A DNA stretch of 64,000 nt from Ilyomonas sp965277535 (GCA_965277535.1 OZ255825.1:4340001-4404000); one strand, 5' to 3'. Positions 53,993 to 63,102 are shown, counted from the stretch's first letter. Program-made: numbers and translations. The notes: generated by a model from the letters alone, not told the origin.

Positions 53993-54059
53993 ACAATCAA
54001 ACATACGCCCTTTTGTTTTTGCACGAAAAATTAACGTTCATCTTTTACGGTTGCGTTTG

Positions 54060-54067
54060 TAGGTTTG
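54060..54067 (+). promoter_or_regulatory. Candidate -7 element TAGGTTTG before the aminotransferase
   Basis: TAGGTTTG ends 4 bp before the ATG at 54072; implies a leaderless transcript. No convincing -33 in range. Confidence 0.35.
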
Positions 54068-54071
54068 CAGT

Positions 54072-55265
54072 ATGAACACACTTGCCATCAGCCACCGCGC
54101 ACAGGTTATGCCGCCATCGCCCATTCGTAAGCTGGTTCCGTATGCTGAAGCGGCTAAAAAGCGAGGCATTCACGTGTATCATTTAAACATCGGGCAGCCC
54201 GACATTGAAACGCCGAAACCTATACTGGATGCGGTCCGGCATTCCGATTTTAAAATATTGGAATACAGCCATAGCGCAGGCAATGAAAGCTACCGGCGCA
54301 AACTGGTTGAATATTATGGCCGCAATAACATTGCTGTAAATGTGGGTGATATATTGGTAACTACGGGCGGCTCAGAAGCGATTTTGTTTGCTTTTATGTG
54401 TTGTATGGATGCAGGCGATGAAGTGATTATACCCGAACCATTTTATGCCAACTATAACGGCTTTGCGGTAGAAGCGGGCGTGAAAATCGTTCCGGTTACC
54501 TCTTATATTGAATCCGGTTTCGCCTTGCCGCCGATTGAAGATTTTGAAACAAAAATTACGGCAAAAACAAAAGCCATCCTGATTTGCAATCCTAACAATC
54601 CAACAGGTTATTTGTATAGCCGGAAGGAATTAGAAACATTGAAAGACATTGCGGCTCGCCATCAGTTGTACCTTATTTCAGATGAAGCCTACCGCGAGTT
54701 TTGTTACAATGGTGAACATTTTAGTGCGTTGCAATTACCAGATGTGGATGATAATGTGATTGTGGTAGATACAATTAGCAAAAGATACAGTGCCTGCGGC
54801 GGAAGAATCGGCGCTTTTGTTACACGCAATACAAAACTTACCGAAGCAGCTTTGAAATTTGCACAGGCGCGGTTAAGTCCGCCTTCGATGGCACAGATAA
54901 TGGGGGAAGCGGCAGTTGATTTGCCCGCTGACTATTTTGAAGATACAAAAGAAGAATACAAGAGCCGGCGCGATACATTGATAAAAGGGTTGAATGAAAT
55001 ACTTGGGGTGTTTTGTCCCAATCCCGGAGGCGCTTTTTACGCAATGGCAAAATTGCCTGTAAAAGATGCTGATGTATTCTGCCAATGGTTATTAGAAAAA
55101 TTTGCATATCAAAATCAAACCGTGATGTTGGCACCTGCAAGCGGTTTCTATAGTGATTTAAATTTGGGCAAAAACGAAGTTCGTTTAGCTTATGTTATTA
55201 ATAATGAAGAAATTAAGAAAGCGTTGGCTTGTTTGCAGCAAGCCTTAACAATATATAAGGAATAA
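54072..55265 (+). CDS. Class I/II pyridoxal-phosphate aminotransferase
   Basis: 397 residues of the AspC family fold: LNIGQPDIETP near residue 40, VTTGGSEAILFAF, LICNPNNPTGYLYSRKEL, LISDEAYREF, and the PLP lysine in VDTISKRYSACGGRIGAF, then RLAYVINNEEIKKAL. Closest in pattern to aspartate or aromatic aminotransferases (class I-gamma), but which amino acid cannot be decided. Terminator at 55403-55428. Confidence 0.92.
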   Translation: MNTLAISHRAQVMPPSPIRKLVPYAEAAKKRGIHVYHLNIGQPDIETPKPILDAVRHSDFKILEYSHSAGNESYRRKLVEYYGRNNIAVNVGDILVTTGGSEAILFAFMCCMDAGDEVIIPEPFYANYNGFAVEAGVKIVPVTSYIESGFALPPIEDFETKITAKTKAILICNPNNPTGYLYSRKELETLKDIAARHQLYLISDEAYREFCYNGEHFSALQLPDVDDNVIVVDTISKRYSACGGRIGAFVTRNTKLTEAALKFAQARLSPPSMAQIMGEAAVDLPADYFEDTKEEYKSRRDTLIKGLNEILGVFCPNPGGAFYAMAKLPVKDADVFCQWLLEKFAYQNQTVMLAPASGFYSDLNLGKNEVRLAYVINNEEIKKALACLQQALTIYKE

Positions 55266-55402
55266 ATTAATAGTTATTTAAACTTGTTCAATTCCATTTT
55301 CGGTTTTATATTTGCATTGAAAATTAAATAAATGATAACGAAGTATTATTTTTAGTAATAAGAATTTTTCCAACTTTTTCATATGGCAAGCAATCGAAGA
55401 CG

Positions 55403-55428
55403 CCCGTTGTTTCTACAATGGGTTTTTT
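55403..55428 (+). terminator. Rho-independent terminator after the aminotransferase
   Basis: 8-bp stem CCCGTTGT/ACAATGGG (one G-U pair), loop TTCT, followed by TTTTTT. Confidence 0.65.
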
Positions 55429-55484
55429 CTTTTAAAGAATTGCCTTTACATTTCGTTTCCTTTTCTTCATTCATCAATCTCCAT

Positions 55485-55492
55485 TATATTTG
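55485..55492 (+). promoter_or_regulatory. -7 element TATATTTG of the tRNA-Met promoter
   Basis: TATATTTG ends 10 bp before the first base of the tRNA; a good -7 box at the right distance. The -33 is weak. Confidence 0.5.
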
Positions 55493-55502
55493 CACCCCAT
55501 TT

Positions 55503-55576
55503 GGCGAGGTAGCTCAGGCGGTTAGAGCGTTGGATTCATAACCCAAAGGTCAAGGGTTCAACTCCCTTTCTCGCTA
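55503..55576 (+). tRNA. tRNA-Met (anticodon CAT)
   Basis: 74 nt cloverleaf: acceptor GGCGAGG with TCTCGCT (G-U at both ends), D-arm GCTC/GAGC, anticodon stem TTGGA/CCCAA with loop TTCATAA (anticodon CAT), T-arm AAGGG TTCAACT CCCTT, discriminator A, CCA not encoded. The anticodon stem lacks the three G-C pairs of an initiator, so it is an elongator Met or, if modified, a lysidine-type Ile tRNA; sequence alone cannot decide. Confidence 0.93.
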
Positions 55577-55581
55577 CGATG

Positions 55582-55620
55582 AAAGCCGTTCCACAGTATT
55601 GTGGGGACGGCTTTTGCTTT
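55582..55620 (+). terminator. Hairpin terminator after the tRNA
   Basis: AAAGCCGT (55582-55589) pairs with ACGGCTTT (55607-55614), with an inner CCAC/GTGG pairing, then TGCTTTT. Confidence 0.65.
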
Positions 55621-55903
55621 TATATATGTCAAAAGAATTCTCTGTTTTTGAAATAGTCGTGAATGCCGGAAAGTTGTTGGCATTATGAGGTGAAAAGAAA
55701 AAATGTAGCCACTAAAGCACATCAGAAACATAGAATATTTGTTGTGCTGCAAAGGCAACATTGATTTGAAATGGTAGCAACTGTAGAAACGGTATGAAAC
55801 TAATGCGATGACAAATCGTTATAATTGAAAGTTGGGCGGTTATTTATCAATGTAAACGAAGTAAAACTTAGCATGTTTAAATTTGTAAAAAGTAATACAA
55901 GTT

Positions 55904-56533
55904 ATGTGGAAATTTTTAGGATCAAATCCTGCGGTTTTGGTTATATTTTTTGGTAGTATGATTTTAGCCATCGGTACAATTTGGTGGACGTTCAAACAAT
56001 ATCAATCTTCCCAAGCCTCAGATGCTGTGCTTAAGGAAATTAATGATTTTCAAGTTGCAAAAGGAACTTATTGCTATCTACAATTGCTTCCTAAGCACAA
56101 CCCCAATAACAATCCAATGGATTACGGTGATTTTTTTCTTACAACGATTGGTAAGTATGCTCTAACTAATCTCAACATAACTGTTATTCCACTCAGTCAA
56201 TTAAAAAAACTTCCACAGGGTGTGCCGCTAAAAGATAACCAAGTTCCAAAAAACTTTTCAGAAATGTATGCAAGCGTTACAGCATTTGAAAGAGAAACAC
56301 TACTACCTATTTTCAGAGATTCTAGTCTCCCTATGCTTAGGTCTGAAAAGTTAGAATTAGTTGTGGATTTTATTGCAGGAATGAAAGTCATAAGACAACG
56401 AATCATTTACGAGTATATAAATGATCAATGGGAGCATGCATTTGAAATCAATGAAGAAAAAGCACAATTTTCTAAACTTATGTTTTCTCCAAATTTTCCA
56501 GATAAACGAAAAGAGGTGTTCGATGCTCAATAA
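55904..56533 (+). CDS. Hypothetical membrane-anchored protein
   Basis: 209 residues. One N-terminal membrane segment (about residues 9-30, AVLVIFFGSMILAIGTIWW), then a soluble domain of alpha/beta character with no recognised family (PLSQLKKLPQGVPLKDNQVPKNFSEMYASVTAFERETLLPIFRDSSLPMLRSEKLELVVDFI). A TAAATTTG box (55878-55885) lies 18 bp before the ATG. It stands alone between the tRNA and the DUF885 gene, flanked by gene-free gaps (55621-55903, 56534-56829) with no clear content. Confidence 0.6.
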   Translation: MWKFLGSNPAVLVIFFGSMILAIGTIWWTFKQYQSSQASDAVLKEINDFQVAKGTYCYLQLLPKHNPNNNPMDYGDFFLTTIGKYALTNLNITVIPLSQLKKLPQGVPLKDNQVPKNFSEMYASVTAFERETLLPIFRDSSLPMLRSEKLELVVDFIAGMKVIRQRIIYEYINDQWEHAFEINEEKAQFSKLMFSPNFPDKRKEVFDAQ

Positions 56534-56829
56534 ATGTCCAGCTTACACAGAGACTTTCTGGATCGGCAACTACTGTAGTTTATTATACTTACACTGTACA
56601 GTATAGTGTGGGGCTTTAGCCTCCTACTTTTTGGCATTCTCAAATATACTTTGTAGATCAGTTTTACAAAAAACAGACAAAAACAAATCAACAAAGCTGC
56701 TTCCTTTTCTTTGGTTTCATTCGATGATGAACAACACACCAACGATTCAATCCTTCAAAAAGAATAGCTTTCATTGTTTCTCTATACTTTTAAACCTTCA
56801 TACTTTCTCCAAACCACCAACTACTCAAT

Positions 56830-58587
56830 ATGAAATACTCGCTTTATTTTACGTGTCTTTTGTTTTGCTTAGCCAGTTGCCACAATTCATCAACCGAAAC
56901 GGCCCAAACTTCATCATCCAATTCTTCGTTCGATTCAATCGCCAACGATTACATCAACGGTTATTTAGCCTGGCGACCCTTGCAAGCGGTGAGTCTCGGC
57001 TTTCATGAATACGATGGCAAAACCACCGATTACAGCAAAACCTCACTGGATAAGGAACTGAGCCGTTTGTACAGCTTTGCAGGAAAGCTGGCTCAAATGG
57101 ATACAAGCAGCTTGAGTGAGAAAGACTGGTATGATTACCGCATACTTCGCTCCGCCATTGAAGGCGAAATTTTTTCGTTTGAAAACATGAAAACTTATAC
57201 GCACAATCCGATGACATACGCCGGTGCTGTAGATGTAAGTGTGTATGTAAAAAGAAATTTTGCGCCATTGGATGAACGCGTAAAAGATTTGATTCAAACC
57301 GAGCAGTCCATACCCGCTTTATTTATTGCGGCAAAACAAAACTTAGATGATTCATTGCCTAAACCTTTTATCGAAACAGCTATACAAATAGCAGGCGGCA
57401 ATGCTGCATTTATGAAAGGCGATTTGTTGCTCGCTTTGAAAGACGTAAAGAACGATACTTTGATGAAAGCCTTTACCAGCGCGAACGACAGCGCGGTGGC
57501 TGCTTATAACAACTTCATTGTATGGCTGCAAAAAGAAAAAACGCCAAAAGCAAACAACAGCTATGCCATTGGCAGAGAGGCATATAAAAAAATGTTGCTG
57601 ATTGATGAAGGCATCACGATGGAACCCGAACAAATACTATCAATCGGCTTGCAAAAATTAAAAGAAGAACAGGAACGATTTAACGCGGCTGCAAAAATCA
57701 TCAACCCCAATAAAAAACCAACCGAAGTGTATGCGGATATACAAAAAGAACATCCATCTGCAGATAGTCTTATACCTACAGCCAAACAACATTTGGAAGC
57801 GATACGGCAATTTTTAATAGATAAAAATATTTGCACAATGCCATCTAAAGTAAGGGTGCAGGTAAAGGAAACGCCTCAGTTTGCCCGCGCTACCAGTACA
57901 GCTTCGATGGATGTGGTAGGACCTTTTGAAAAGAAAGCCACTGAATCGTATTACTACATTACGCCGGTTGATGCTTCATGGAATGCAAAACAAAAAGAAG
58001 ACTGGCTTCGTCAGTTTGATTATTATACTACCGACAATATTACGGTTCATGAGGCTTATCCGGGTCATTACACCCAGTTCCTTCATCTTAATGCATCGAC
58101 TGCAACCAAGCTGGAAAAGATGTTTGGTAACTATGCTTATGTAGAAGGCTGGGCGCATTATTGCGAGCAAATGATGATAGAGCAAGGCTTTGGCAACAAC
58201 GGCGATTCTGTTACGGCTGCCAAATATAAACTTGCACAATCCGGCGATGCTTTGTTACGCTTGTGCCGTTTGTGCAATTCGATCAGCATTCACTGTGGAG
58301 GTGCAACGATTGATGGAGGAACGAAATTTTTTATGAACAATTGGTACCAGGGCGAAAAGCCATCTTACCAGGAATCTTTGCGTGGCTCTTTTGATCCGGG
58401 TTATTTGTTTTATACATTGGGGAAACTGGAGATTTTAAAATTACGAAATGACTACCAAAAACAACAAGGCGATAAGTATTCACTGAAAGATTTTAATGAT
58501 AAAATGATGGACAACGGAATGCCGCCTGTGCGCTTGTTGAGAGAACGATTGTTGAAAGATAAAAGCGGATGGGATGCAATATTGTAG
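56830..58587 (+). CDS. DUF885 family lipoprotein (putative metallopeptidase)
   Basis: 585 residues, lipobox CLASC (Cys17). DUF885 signature: an N-terminal helical part (DYINGYLAWRPLQAVSLGFHEYDG), and the conserved C-terminal set FARATSTASMDVVGPFEKKATESYYYITPVD and HEAYPGHYTQFLHL (HExxxGH zinc-type motif, near residues 405-419), YVEGWAHYCEQMMIEQGF with a downstream Glu, and a tail SYQESLRGSFDPGYLFYTLGKLEI. Metal-dependent dipeptidyl carboxypeptidase activity is often assumed for the family but weakly proven. The lipoprotein anchor suggests the periplasm or outer membrane. Confidence 0.88.
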   Translation: MKYSLYFTCLLFCLASCHNSSTETAQTSSSNSSFDSIANDYINGYLAWRPLQAVSLGFHEYDGKTTDYSKTSLDKELSRLYSFAGKLAQMDTSSLSEKDWYDYRILRSAIEGEIFSFENMKTYTHNPMTYAGAVDVSVYVKRNFAPLDERVKDLIQTEQSIPALFIAAKQNLDDSLPKPFIETAIQIAGGNAAFMKGDLLLALKDVKNDTLMKAFTSANDSAVAAYNNFIVWLQKEKTPKANNSYAIGREAYKKMLLIDEGITMEPEQILSIGLQKLKEEQERFNAAAKIINPNKKPTEVYADIQKEHPSADSLIPTAKQHLEAIRQFLIDKNICTMPSKVRVQVKETPQFARATSTASMDVVGPFEKKATESYYYITPVDASWNAKQKEDWLRQFDYYTTDNITVHEAYPGHYTQFLHLNASTATKLEKMFGNYAYVEGWAHYCEQMMIEQGFGNNGDSVTAAKYKLAQSGDALLRLCRLCNSISIHCGGATIDGGTKFFMNNWYQGEKPSYQESLRGSFDPGYLFYTLGKLEILKLRNDYQKQQGDKYSLKDFNDKMMDNGMPPVRLLRERLLKDKSGWDAIL

Positions 58588-58602
58588 GTAATTTTTTCTG
58601 TA

Positions 58603-58642
58603 AAAACAAAAGGAGCTATCAAGCGACAACTCCTTTTGTTTT
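58603..58642. terminator. Bidirectional hairpin terminator
   Basis: 13-bp stem (58603-58615 with 58630-58642; AAAACAAAAGGAG), 14-nt loop, between the convergent DUF885 and SIMPL genes. Its left arm includes a TAAAAACAAA variant of the iterated motif. Confidence 0.8.
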
Positions 58643-58670
58643 CATCAGTAGTCAAAAGAAACTCATCTTG

Positions 58671-59378
58671 CTATTTAAGTATGAATTTTACATTGACAGT
58701 TGAGAATACTTTGATTTTTTCAAAGTCAATTTTAGGTAAATCCGGTGCTTGTTTTCTTGCAGTTCCATAACCTGTTACTACTACTTCATTTAACTGCGAT
58801 CCACGTATTACACTGAAATCGTTGTTCGTGGCTTCGCTAATGTAAAGAGCAGCGCCTAATGTTTGATTCAATGGTTTTGTTAATGCCAAAGCTCTTGCTC
58901 GTGCATTTTCAACTGCTTTTGTTCTAAGTTTATTTTTAAGTTCTTCCATATCAGAATAATCAACTCGTTCAATAGAGGTATTTGAGATGTTCAAATCTTC
59001 CAACAGCCCGATTACTTTTGTTGCCGTTACAGCATCGGTTACTTTCAAACTATATTGTTTTGTTTTTATAACATCTTTACTTTTCAACAAATAATATTTG
59101 AAATTACTTCCTATGTCGCTTGCTGTTAAATCCTTTTCAGTATTAATCCCTGAAGATTTTAGAGCATCAAACATTTTCACTTCTAAATCTTCGACAGATA
59201 CTTTGTTTTTAGTATCGCTCTCAGAGATAACTATTTTAATATAAATTTCATTTGGGGTAACAGAGGTGTCTGTATTTCCATTTACGTCAATGTAAGGTTG
59301 ATCTATAAAGTTTTTGGTTTGCGATTGTGCCGCAAAAAACAAGGCAAGGAACAAAGTTGTCGTTAGAATTTTTTTCAT
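58671..59378 (-). CDS. SIMPL-domain (DUF541) periplasmic protein
   Basis: 235 residues from the ATG at 59378 (MKKILTTTLFLALFFAAQSQ), chosen because the signal peptide begins there; the frame runs upstream without homology. SIMPL core: VTPNEIYIKIVISESDTKNKVSVEDLEVKMFDALKSSGINTEKDLTASDIGSNFKYY..., with SLKVTDAVTATKVIGLLEDLNISNTSIERVDYS and the conserved AVENARARALALTKPLNQTLG. E. coli YggE of this family protects against oxidative damage; in Bacteroidota the role is unknown. Confidence 0.9.
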   Translation of the reverse strand: MKKILTTTLFLALFFAAQSQTKNFIDQPYIDVNGNTDTSVTPNEIYIKIVISESDTKNKVSVEDLEVKMFDALKSSGINTEKDLTASDIGSNFKYYLLKSKDVIKTKQYSLKVTDAVTATKVIGLLEDLNISNTSIERVDYSDMEELKNKLRTKAVENARARALALTKPLNQTLGAALYISEATNNDFSVIRGSQLNEVVVTGYGTARKQAPDLPKIDFEKIKVFSTVNVKFILK

Positions 59379-59440
59379 AGCAGTTTGTTTAATTGATGAT
59401 AATTTAAACCATGATGCTAATCCGCTCATCATTACATAAA

Positions 59441-59468
59441 AAAGCTGCTTCAAATTTGAAGCAGCTTT
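59441..59468 (-). terminator. Hairpin terminator after gyrB
   Basis: A perfect 28-bp palindrome (AAAGCTGCTTCAAA with its inverse) ending in a T-run on the minus strand; lies 26 bp after the gyrB stop. Confidence 0.75.
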
Positions 59469-59493
59469 AAAATATCGGTAAAACCAAACTTAA

Positions 59494-61473
59494 TTACACA
59501 TCCAGCTTCGCGTACTTCGCATGGGTTTCAATGAACTCTCTGCGTGGTGCTACATCATCGCCCATGAGCATACTAAAAACGCGGTCGGCTTCGGCGGCGC
59601 TTTCTATCGTTACCTGTTTCAATGTTCTGCGTGCAGGATCCATCGTAGTTTCCCACAACTGATCAGCATTCATTTCACCCAAACCTTTATACCGCTGAAT
59701 GCCAACACTATCATCTTTACCGTTCGACATCCTTTCTATCCACATCTTGCGCTGCTCTTCACTGTACGCATAATGCGCTTCTTTCCCTTTCTTTACAAGA
59801 TACAATGGGGGCTGCGCGATATAAATATAACCATGCTGCACCAGTTCTTTCATGTACCGGAAAATAAAAGTAAGAATCAACGTTGCAATGTGCGAGCCGT
59901 CCACATCAGCATCCGTCATGATGATCAATTTATGATAACGCAGCTTTACAATATTCAGGGCTTTCGGGTCTTCCGGCGTGCCCACCGTTACGCCCATTGC
60001 GGTAAAAATGTTGCGGATTTCTTCGTTCTCATAAATCTTATGCTCCATTGCTTTTTCCACGTTTAGTATCTTACCACGCAGCGGAAGAATGGCCTGAAAG
60101 CTTCGTTCACGGCCTTGTTTGGCAGTGCCGCCGGCACTATCACCTTCCACTAAATACAACTCGCAACGTTCCGGATCACGCTCGCTGCAATCTGCCAGTT
60201 TGCCTGGCAATCCGCTGCCGCTCAATACCGTTTTACGCTGCACCATTTCGCGGGCTTTTTTCGCCGCTACACGGGCTTGCGCTGCCAGCACCACTTTGCT
60301 AATGATGTTCTTCGCTTCCTTTGGGTTTTCTTCTAAATAATGCTCTAATGCGCGCGCTACAGTGGTTTGCACCACGCCGCTTACATCACTGTTGCCCAAT
60401 TTGGTTTTGGTTTGTCCTTCAAATTGCGGCTCCGGTACTTTCACCGAAATAATCGCACTCAAACCTTCGCGAAAATCATCACCTTCCACCGCTACTTTTG
60501 CTTTTTCAAACAAGCCTTGCTTATCGCCATAGGTTTTAAAAACACGCGTTAACGCCTGCCGGAAACCAGTAACATGCGTACCGCCTTCAATGGTGTTGAT
60601 ATTATTAACGTAAGAGAAAATATGCTCTTTAAAATCATCGTTGTAAGTAAGCGCAACTTCAACAGCAATATTACTCGAAGCGTCGAGCCCGTCAACATAC
60701 AAAGGCTTGCCGATAAGCGAGGCGCGGTTGCCGTTTTTATCGAGCATTTCTACAAATTCAATAATGCCGCCTTCGCTGTAAAATGTTTTGCTGTAGTAAG
60801 CACCGGCTTCGTCTTTCTCACGATAATCGTTTAGGGTAATGTTTATTTTTTTGTTGAGATAAGACAGTTCACGTAAACGGCCTTCCAGAATATCATTATT
60901 GAAAACGCTAACCTGGAAAATGGATAAATCAGGCCAGAAGCGAACATAAGTTCCAGTTTTATCAGAAACGCCAATTTCCCGAACCTGGTATTCAGGAATA
61001 CCGGTATGATATTCCTGCTCAAACACTTTTCCTTCGCGGTGAACAACAACATGGCAGACAGTGCTTAATGCGTTAACGCAACTTACGCCCACACCATGCA
61101 AACCACCAGATACTTTATAAGTATCTTTATCAAACTTGCCACCCGCATGAAGCACCGTCATTACAATCTCTAATGCGCTGCGTTGTTCCTTTGTATTGAT
61201 TCCGGTAGGAATACCACGACCATCATCCTGAACAGAAATCGAATTGTCTTCATGAATATTTACGATAATGTTTTTGCAATAACCCGCCATTGCTTCGTCA
61301 ATCGAGTTATCAACCACTTCATAAACAAGGTGGTGCAAGCCTTTCACTCCCACATCGCCAATGTACATTGCCGGTCGCTTGCGCACGGCTTCCAATCCTT
61401 CTAAAACCTGAATGCTATCTGCGCCATAAGTTTTGGGTTGAGGCGCTTCTACGGTAAGTGTTTCTTCGTTCAT
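59494..61473 (-). CDS. gyrB: DNA gyrase subunit B
   Basis: 659 residues. GHKL ATPase motifs: VVDNSIDEAMAG, VQDDGRGIPTGI, VSGGLHGVGVSCVNALS; transducer region FYSEGGIIEF; Toprim YLVEGDSAGGTAKQGR and IMTDADVDGSHI; C-terminal QRYKGLGEMNADQLWETTMDPARRTL. The length and the QRYKGLGEMN box are typical. It needs GyrA (not in window) to supercoil DNA. The gyrase/topoisomerase-IV choice favours gyrase because of length and motifs. Confidence 0.95.
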   Translation of the reverse strand: MNEETLTVEAPQPKTYGADSIQVLEGLEAVRKRPAMYIGDVGVKGLHHLVYEVVDNSIDEAMAGYCKNIIVNIHEDNSISVQDDGRGIPTGINTKEQRSALEIVMTVLHAGGKFDKDTYKVSGGLHGVGVSCVNALSTVCHVVVHREGKVFEQEYHTGIPEYQVREIGVSDKTGTYVRFWPDLSIFQVSVFNNDILEGRLRELSYLNKKINITLNDYREKDEAGAYYSKTFYSEGGIIEFVEMLDKNGNRASLIGKPLYVDGLDASSNIAVEVALTYNDDFKEHIFSYVNNINTIEGGTHVTGFRQALTRVFKTYGDKQGLFEKAKVAVEGDDFREGLSAIISVKVPEPQFEGQTKTKLGNSDVSGVVQTTVARALEHYLEENPKEAKNIISKVVLAAQARVAAKKAREMVQRKTVLSGSGLPGKLADCSERDPERCELYLVEGDSAGGTAKQGRERSFQAILPLRGKILNVEKAMEHKIYENEEIRNIFTAMGVTVGTPEDPKALNIVKLRYHKLIIMTDADVDGSHIATLILTFIFRYMKELVQHGYIYIAQPPLYLVKKGKEAHYAYSEEQRKMWIERMSNGKDDSVGIQRYKGLGEMNADQLWETTMDPARRTLKQVTIESAAEADRVFSMLMGDDVAPRREFIETHAKYAKLDV

Positions 61474-61682
61474 ATTTTATTAACTAAAAGCAGTGTAAAA
61501 ACTATATTTTACATGCTGGCGAAACTATTAAAAAAGAGCGGTTTTTCCATGCCGGAAGGTTTGGTTTTGCCCTTATTTTTTGTTATAAATTATTGTGAGG
61601 GATTGATTGCAATTTTTTCCTTTAGCAAATTGCTAAACAAGTTGTTACCAACGCTTATTTTCGTCATACGAAAAGAGATAGA

Positions 61683-62156
61683 ATGAAAGCCGCAGGTACA
61701 CAAGAAATAAAGGAAGAACTGAAAAGCCTGTCTCAAAAAGAAGTGGTAGAATTGTGTCTTCGGCTGGCTCGTTTTAAAAAAGAAAACAAAGAATTACTAA
61801 GTTTTATTTTGTTCGATTCAGGCGATAAGCAAGCTTACATTGATACCATCAAACACGAAATAACAGATGCCTTCGCTTCTCTGCCCGCCAGCCGTTATTT
61901 TATTCAAAAAGGATTGCGGGGGATGTTGAAAAACATTACCAAATACTGTCGCTACATGGCCGATAAAGAAGCTGAAACCGGGTTGCGGCTCTACTTTTGC
62001 CATACCATGAAGCTATATGGAATGGCATCGCACAAACACCAGGCAACGATGAATCTTTATAAATCTCAACTGGATAAAATTCAGGAACTGATACATCAGT
62101 TACACGAAGATTTGCAATTTGATTATCAGAAACTTTTGAATGAACTAACAGATTAA
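61683..62156 (+). CDS. Conserved hypothetical protein
   Basis: 157 residues, all-alpha by appearance (EIKEELKSLSQKEVVELCLRLARFKKENKELLSFILFDSGDKQAYIDTIKHEITDAFASLP...). Cytoplasmic, no signal peptide. Repeated Leu/Lys helices and KYCRYMADKEAETGLRLYFCHTMKL suggest a small helical adaptor, but no family was recognised. It precedes pgl by a 29-bp gap, same strand. Confidence 0.7.
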   Translation: MKAAGTQEIKEELKSLSQKEVVELCLRLARFKKENKELLSFILFDSGDKQAYIDTIKHEITDAFASLPASRYFIQKGLRGMLKNITKYCRYMADKEAETGLRLYFCHTMKLYGMASHKHQATMNLYKSQLDKIQELIHQLHEDLQFDYQKLLNELTD

Positions 62157-62185
62157 ATTTTTTAGGCAAAAACAAACTTTTGAAT

Positions 62186-62947
62186 ATGCAATTACACATC
62201 GCCAAAAACACAATCGAACTCAATACACTGACTGCCGATTTTATTGTTGAACATATCAACCAAACACTGCAAAAACAATCGCGTTACACGTTTGCATTAA
62301 CAGGCGGCAACACACCGAAAGATTTGTACGAGTTGCTGGCAAGTGATGCTTATAAACCTCATATTGACTGGAGTAAAATACATTTTTTTTGGGGCGATGA
62401 ACGCTTTGTTCCTTTTACTGATGAGCGCAACAATGCAAAGATGGCGTTTGATACTTTGTTGAATAAAGTGCCGGTAAGGAAAGAGAATATTCATATCATG
62501 CAAACCGACAATACAACACCACAGGAATCGGCTGCGGCTTACGAAAAATTGTTGCACGAATACTTTCCTTTAGTACACACGCAGCATCCTGACGATCATC
62601 CTGAAAATACACCATTTACAACGTTCGATTTGCTGATGCTCGGTCTTGGCGATAACTCGCATACGTTATCACTCTTTCCACATCATCCTATCATTTTCGA
62701 AGACAGCAAATGGGTGGATTCTTTTTATTTAGATGAGCAGAGTATGTATCGCATTACAATTACTCATCCCGTTGCCAATCATTCGGCTTTAGTAATGTTT
62801 ATGGTGGCTGGCAAGGGCAAAGCAGAAGCGGTAAAGCATATATTGAAAGATGATTACAACCCGGATGATTATCCAGCACAAATCATCAAACCGAAAGGGG
62901 AATTGCATTGGTTTTTGGATGAAGCCGCGGCGGCTGATTTGAAGTGA
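62186..62947 (+). CDS. pgl: 6-phosphogluconolactonase
   Basis: 253 residues from the ATG at 62186 (a TTG at 62180 is only two codons upstream). Family motifs: FALTGGNTPKDLYELL, WSKIHFFWGDERFVPFTDERNNAKMAFDTLLNKV, DLLMLGLGDNSHTLSLFPHH and ITHPVANHSALVMFMVAGKGKAEAVKHIL. The SOL/DevB-type enzyme hydrolyses 6-phosphogluconolactone in the oxidative pentose phosphate pathway. Glucose-6-phosphate dehydrogenase is not in the window. A GCAAAAACAAAC copy is 9 bp upstream of the start. Confidence 0.93.
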   Translation: MQLHIAKNTIELNTLTADFIVEHINQTLQKQSRYTFALTGGNTPKDLYELLASDAYKPHIDWSKIHFFWGDERFVPFTDERNNAKMAFDTLLNKVPVRKENIHIMQTDNTTPQESAAAYEKLLHEYFPLVHTQHPDDHPENTPFTTFDLLMLGLGDNSHTLSLFPHHPIIFEDSKWVDSFYLDEQSMYRITITHPVANHSALVMFMVAGKGKAEAVKHILKDDYNPDDYPAQIIKPKGELHWFLDEAAAADLK

Positions 62948-62960
62948 ATCGCAGGAAAGA

Positions 62961-63028
62961 ATCGCACAGAGTAAAGGAGAGAACAGAGGTTTTCATTCTC
63001 TCTGTTCGCTTTGTTTTCTCTGTGCGAT
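62961..63028. repeat. Nested inverted repeat between pgl and mqnC
   Basis: ATCGCACAGAG (62961-62971) pairs with 63018-63028; inside, GAACAGAG (62981-62988) pairs with 63000-63007. No T-run. The same CACAGAG word is repeated within the loop. Confidence 0.6.
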
Positions 63029-63075
63029 CCAATCTTCCCCGCAATACTCTCCCTTCTTATTAACATTCCCGCTTG

Positions 63076-63083
63076 TATTTTTG
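63076..63083 (+). promoter_or_regulatory. -7 element TATTTTTG before mqnC
   Basis: TATTTTTG matches TAnnTTTG, 19 bp upstream of the mqnC ATG. Confidence 0.4.
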
Positions 63084-63102
63084 CCATTGCAAAAGAAAAG
63101 AT

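Noticed and set aside
55383..55541. Short plus-strand frame beginning MASNRRRPL
   Set aside because: Contains the aminotransferase terminator and runs into the tRNA.
61438..61686. 82-residue plus-strand frame upstream of the hypothetical at 61683
   Set aside because: Overlaps the gyrB start region antisense and is only a chance open frame.
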